From an uncultured Bacteroidota bacterium (GTDB taxonomy: Bacteria; Bacteroidota; Bacteroidia; Bacteroidales; VadinHA17): 7,908 bases of DNA. The stretch spans positions 1-7,908 of the forward strand of contig CAIPJU010000589.1 in NCBI GenBank assembly GCA_903865465.1. Reading direction: 5' to 3'. This document shows, piece after piece, positions 6,156 through 7,908 of the stretch (position 1 is the first letter of the stretch; the number at the start of each line of letters is the position of its first letter). Under the pieces are notes generated by a model that did not search any database, was not told the DNA's origin, and saw only the letters and a program-made list of their open reading frames with translations. The translations under genes were made by a program, and so were the position numbers.

Positions 6156-6935
6156 TCAACGCTTCTCTGTGTAGTTCTTATTAAAAGTATAAATCAGGTT
6201 TAAATTCCAGAGGAAGTTTTCACCAATAGGGATTTTTGTATTTATAGTTTTACTGATGAGAGTTGATACTGAGAATGGGAAATTGCGCTTAGCCAGAGTC
6301 AGAGTGGCATTGGAATAAAAACCATCGTATTTACCTATTCGCAGATAATAGATTTGAGGAACAAACCGCATATATAACTGATCAGATAGTTTAATGCTTG
6401 AAAAAGTAGCCCTTAAAGCCAGAAAATGGGTATGCTTTATTGCATTCTTTTCTATACCATACACATACATATAATATGGTCCTATACTAATGTTTTTTGA
6501 AAGGAAATAGTTAGTCGAGAGGTCAGCAGTGAAAGTACGGCTGGCAGCCATAGTCATTATTGTAACTCCATCATAAACAACTGGGATAGTTTTAAAAACC
6601 AAAGAAGTATTTATACGGCTTCTAATAAAAAACTTGTCGGTATTAAGCAAGTCATAACGCCCCCAGAAAATCAGCATCCAGGGTTTACCTTCCATCGCAA
6701 TACGAAATTCAGGTTCAAAAGCTAATTTTCTGCCCATTGACAGGAATATGATGGCAGCCGGTTTTCCCAAAGTTAAATTGGGTATTGATGAAACGCCTTT
6801 ATTTGTTAAAGTGAAGGAGCCTCCAAAATGGCTGACAACCTTAGTGCTGTCGTTCGATTGAGAAAAAGAGATCCCTGTGACGCATGCAAATAAAAATATC
6901 AGAAATAAGCATCTGTGTTTTACCATTTTTATCAT
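6156..6935 (-). CDS. Exported protein, probable outer-membrane beta-barrel, function unknown
   Basis: This 259-residue protein carries a Sec signal peptide (KMVKHR, a hydrophobic core of about 9-20, cleavage probably near SFSQ at 23-26). The mature sequence has no long hydrophobic helix. It consists of short alternating stretches rich in Tyr, Phe, Ile and Thr, such as SIGPYYMYVYGI and LWNLNLIYTF near the C-terminus, the pattern of an outer-membrane beta-barrel with about 8-12 strands. It ends in KNYTEKR rather than a terminal Phe. No catalytic motif is seen and I do not recognise a named family. The ATG at 6935 was used; the Met at codon 4 is an equally plausible start. The gene faces the esterase operon tail to tail and has no partner on its own strand closer than 441 bp, so it is probably transcribed alone. 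Confidence 0.7.
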   Translation of the reverse strand: MIKMVKHRCLFLIFLFACVTGISFSQSNDSTKVVSHFGGSFTLTNKGVSSIPNLTLGKPAAIIFLSMGRKLAFEPEFRIAMEGKPWMLIFWGRYDLLNTDKFFIRSRINTSLVFKTIPVVYDGVTIMTMAASRTFTADLSTNYFLSKNISIGPYYMYVYGIEKNAIKHTHFLALRATFSSIKLSDQLYMRFVPQIYYLRIGKYDGFYSNATLTLAKRNFPFSVSTLISKTINTKIPIGENFLWNLNLIYTFNKNYTEKR

Positions 6936-7376
6936 AGGCTTCTTAAAATTTTTATTGAGTATAAGGAATCATTAACATCAAATTAGTAATAGTTTGAAAT
7001 CGATGAATTCTAAAGTTTATTTTTCATTTTAAACCACAGTTAAAATTTTCGCAGTGCAAAAATGAATTTATTTATCCGATTTCCATTAATATAAATTACT
7101 GTTAATTATACCATAATTACGGAGAATGCCTCTAATCATGTATTTTATTAAGTTACAGGGCTAAATCTGCAATAGATTCAATCCTGAAAGCAAGAATTCT
7201 TAATTTTCGCATTGGACTCATGAATCAATGTTCAAACATCCTTTGAATTTCAAAAGAATGTCCGACAAATGCCGGATTTGTCCGAATGAGTTAAGGATTA
7301 TAAGTGCAGAATTATCTGATAACAGCAGGCAGAATGTATTCACTCATCATTTTATCTTCCTGGGTGTGGGCATAAG
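6936..7376. other. Non-coding stretch upstream of the beta-barrel gene
   Basis: No convincing reading frame is seen in either direction in these 441 AT-rich bases, apart from a possible frameshifted tail of the neighbouring gene (7312-7376). The region should hold the promoter of the minus-strand gene starting at 6935. On the minus strand TACTAATTTG (6979-6988) lies about 43 bp before that start and repeats the 10-mer seen before the esterase operon. A symmetric repeat cluster lies at 7259-7285. Confidence 0.5.
7259..7285. repeat. Symmetric repeat cluster, candidate operator or hairpin
   Basis: GACAAAT (7264-7270) and ATTTGTC (7276-7282) are perfect reverse complements around GCCGG. The same stretch holds a direct repeat, TGTCCGA at 7259-7265 and 7279-7285, exactly 20 bp apart (about two helical turns), with a degenerate copy TGCCGGA at 7270-7276. 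This is a dense G+C-containing patch in an AT-rich background. It could be a protein-binding site or a small RNA hairpin. No T tract follows, so a terminator is unlikely. Confidence 0.4.
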
Positions 7377-7649
7377 TTACACCAGTTGATGCATGTAATT
7401 TGTGATGGAATTGTCCAGGAAGACCGTAATGGAAAGGTTGCTTTTATTGGTAAATGTGTAGTGATCCAGAAAATCGTCTTCCTTCAATTCAGCTAAGGGA
7501 ATTGATTTTGAGGTAAAGAAGATCTTCCCTGTATTTCTCTTATGAAGAGGCGAGGTTATTCCTTCGGTTTGAACTATATCCTTTGTTTGTCTGCATAACG
7601 AGGTGCAAAGAATAAAGATTAACAGAAGAAATATTATAAAACTTTTCAT
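7377..7649 (-). CDS. Short exported or anchored hypothetical protein, possibly frameshifted
   Basis: This 90-residue protein begins MKS followed by a strongly hydrophobic stretch (4-18) ending in CTSLC. It therefore has a signal peptide, an anchor or an atypical lipoprotein signal with Cys15 or Cys19; neither site matches the classical lipobox. The rest contains KIFFTSKSIPL (42-52) and ITVFLDNSITNYMHQL (74-89). These recall segments of longer Bacteroidota exported proteins (a phrase like 'kIFFs..pI' and then 'YLDNSl.NYLH.L'), but I cannot name the family. The stop comes directly after the conserved-looking NYMHQL. Another frame continues for about 22 codons to 7312, so the gene may be a frameshifted remnant. 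No Shine-Dalgarno precedes the ATG. No function is assigned. Confidence 0.55.
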   Translation of the reverse strand: MKSFIIFLLLIFILCTSLCRQTKDIVQTEGITSPLHKRNTGKIFFTSKSIPLAELKEDDFLDHYTFTNKSNLSITVFLDNSITNYMHQLV

Positions 7650-7808
7650 AGGGATATTATTCGATGCTCTGAAGTGGAATTGTATTTTACAAAGTAAGCA
7701 AATTGGATGGTATTAATTTATAGGGATTAAAACAGCTTAATCTCTGTATTTTGCTTCTTAATTCCTTTACACTCATTTTATTCGGAAAGCATGAATAAAT
7801 TGCAATAT

Positions 7809-7907
7809 TTATAACGGAGTAATTATTAGTTTCTTTTTATTAAAATCAGCAGAAGCATTTATTACCTCCCGGAATTCATTAAAACTGCTAACCGGATATT
7901 CTAATTC
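7809..7907 (-). CDS. C-terminal fragment of an unidentified protein
   Basis: On the minus strand one frame is open from the right edge for 32 codons and ends at TAA (7809-7811). It reads ELEYPVSSFNEFREVINAS and then ADFNKKKLIITPL. The mix of charged and hydrophobic residues looks like a real protein tail, and the other two minus frames stop sooner. The start and most of the gene lie outside the window, so no family can be given. It would be transcribed in the same direction as the gene at 7377-7649, 159 bp away. The intervening DNA (7650-7808) shows nothing I can name. Confidence 0.45.
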   Translation of the reverse strand, partial: ELEYPVSSFNEFREVINASADFNKKKLIITPL

Positions 7908-7908
7908 G

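Noticed and set aside
7786..7814. Small plus-strand open frame starting at the ATG near 7791
   Set aside because: It ends after seven codons and overlaps the better-supported minus-strand tail at 7809-7907.
1..7908. A defence, toxin-antitoxin, phage or other novel multi-gene system
   Set aside because: No nuclease, helicase, reverse transcriptase, toxin, integrase or phage gene is visible. The genes are exported hydrolases and envelope proteins.

Overview
The window looks like chromosomal DNA of a member of the Bacteroidota, probably Bacteroidales or a relative. The reasons are AT-rich intergenic DNA, starts preceded by A/T-rich leaders rather than Shine-Dalgarno sequences, export signals typical of the phylum, a DUF2961/GH172 glycoside hydrolase, and C/G-run palindromic repeat DNA of a kind I associate with this phylum. 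The assignment is inference from style; no taxonomic marker gene is present.

Layout. Positions 1-437 (minus) hold the N-terminal part of a secreted GH172-family protein that runs off the left edge. A 364-bp divergent intergenic region (438-801) follows, with hairpin-like inverted repeats and a weak promoter candidate. Positions 802-5867 (plus) form a compact three-gene operon, with gaps of only 8 and 12 bp, that encodes three exported serine esterases of the alpha/beta-hydrolase fold. The first is a Sec-secreted esterase with a large C-terminal extension. The second is a type-B carboxylesterase with a twin-arginine signal. The third is a paralogous type-B carboxylesterase with a lipoprotein signal. 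A strong intrinsic terminator (5887-5929) closes the operon. Next comes a palindromic MITE/REPIN-like element of about 129 bp (5987-6115). A convergent minus-strand gene for an exported, probably outer-membrane beta-barrel protein (6156-6935) follows. After a non-coding stretch with a symmetric repeat cluster (7259-7285) lies a short minus-strand gene for an exported or anchored 90-residue protein that may be frameshifted (7377-7649). The C-terminal 32 codons of another probable minus-strand gene run off the right edge (7809-7907).

How the genes may work together: a GH172 enzyme divergent from three exported esterases suggests breakdown of an acylated glycan or glycoconjugate in or beyond the periplasm. 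The esterases would remove acyl or aryl ester groups and the glycosidase would cleave furanosyl linkages. The substrate cannot be read from the sequence. No SusC/SusD pair, sugar transporter or regulator is visible, so a full polysaccharide-utilization locus is not shown. I found no CRISPR array, tRNA, rRNA, transposase or defence system. The window is mostly ordinary catabolic and envelope genes with a few points worth a second look.
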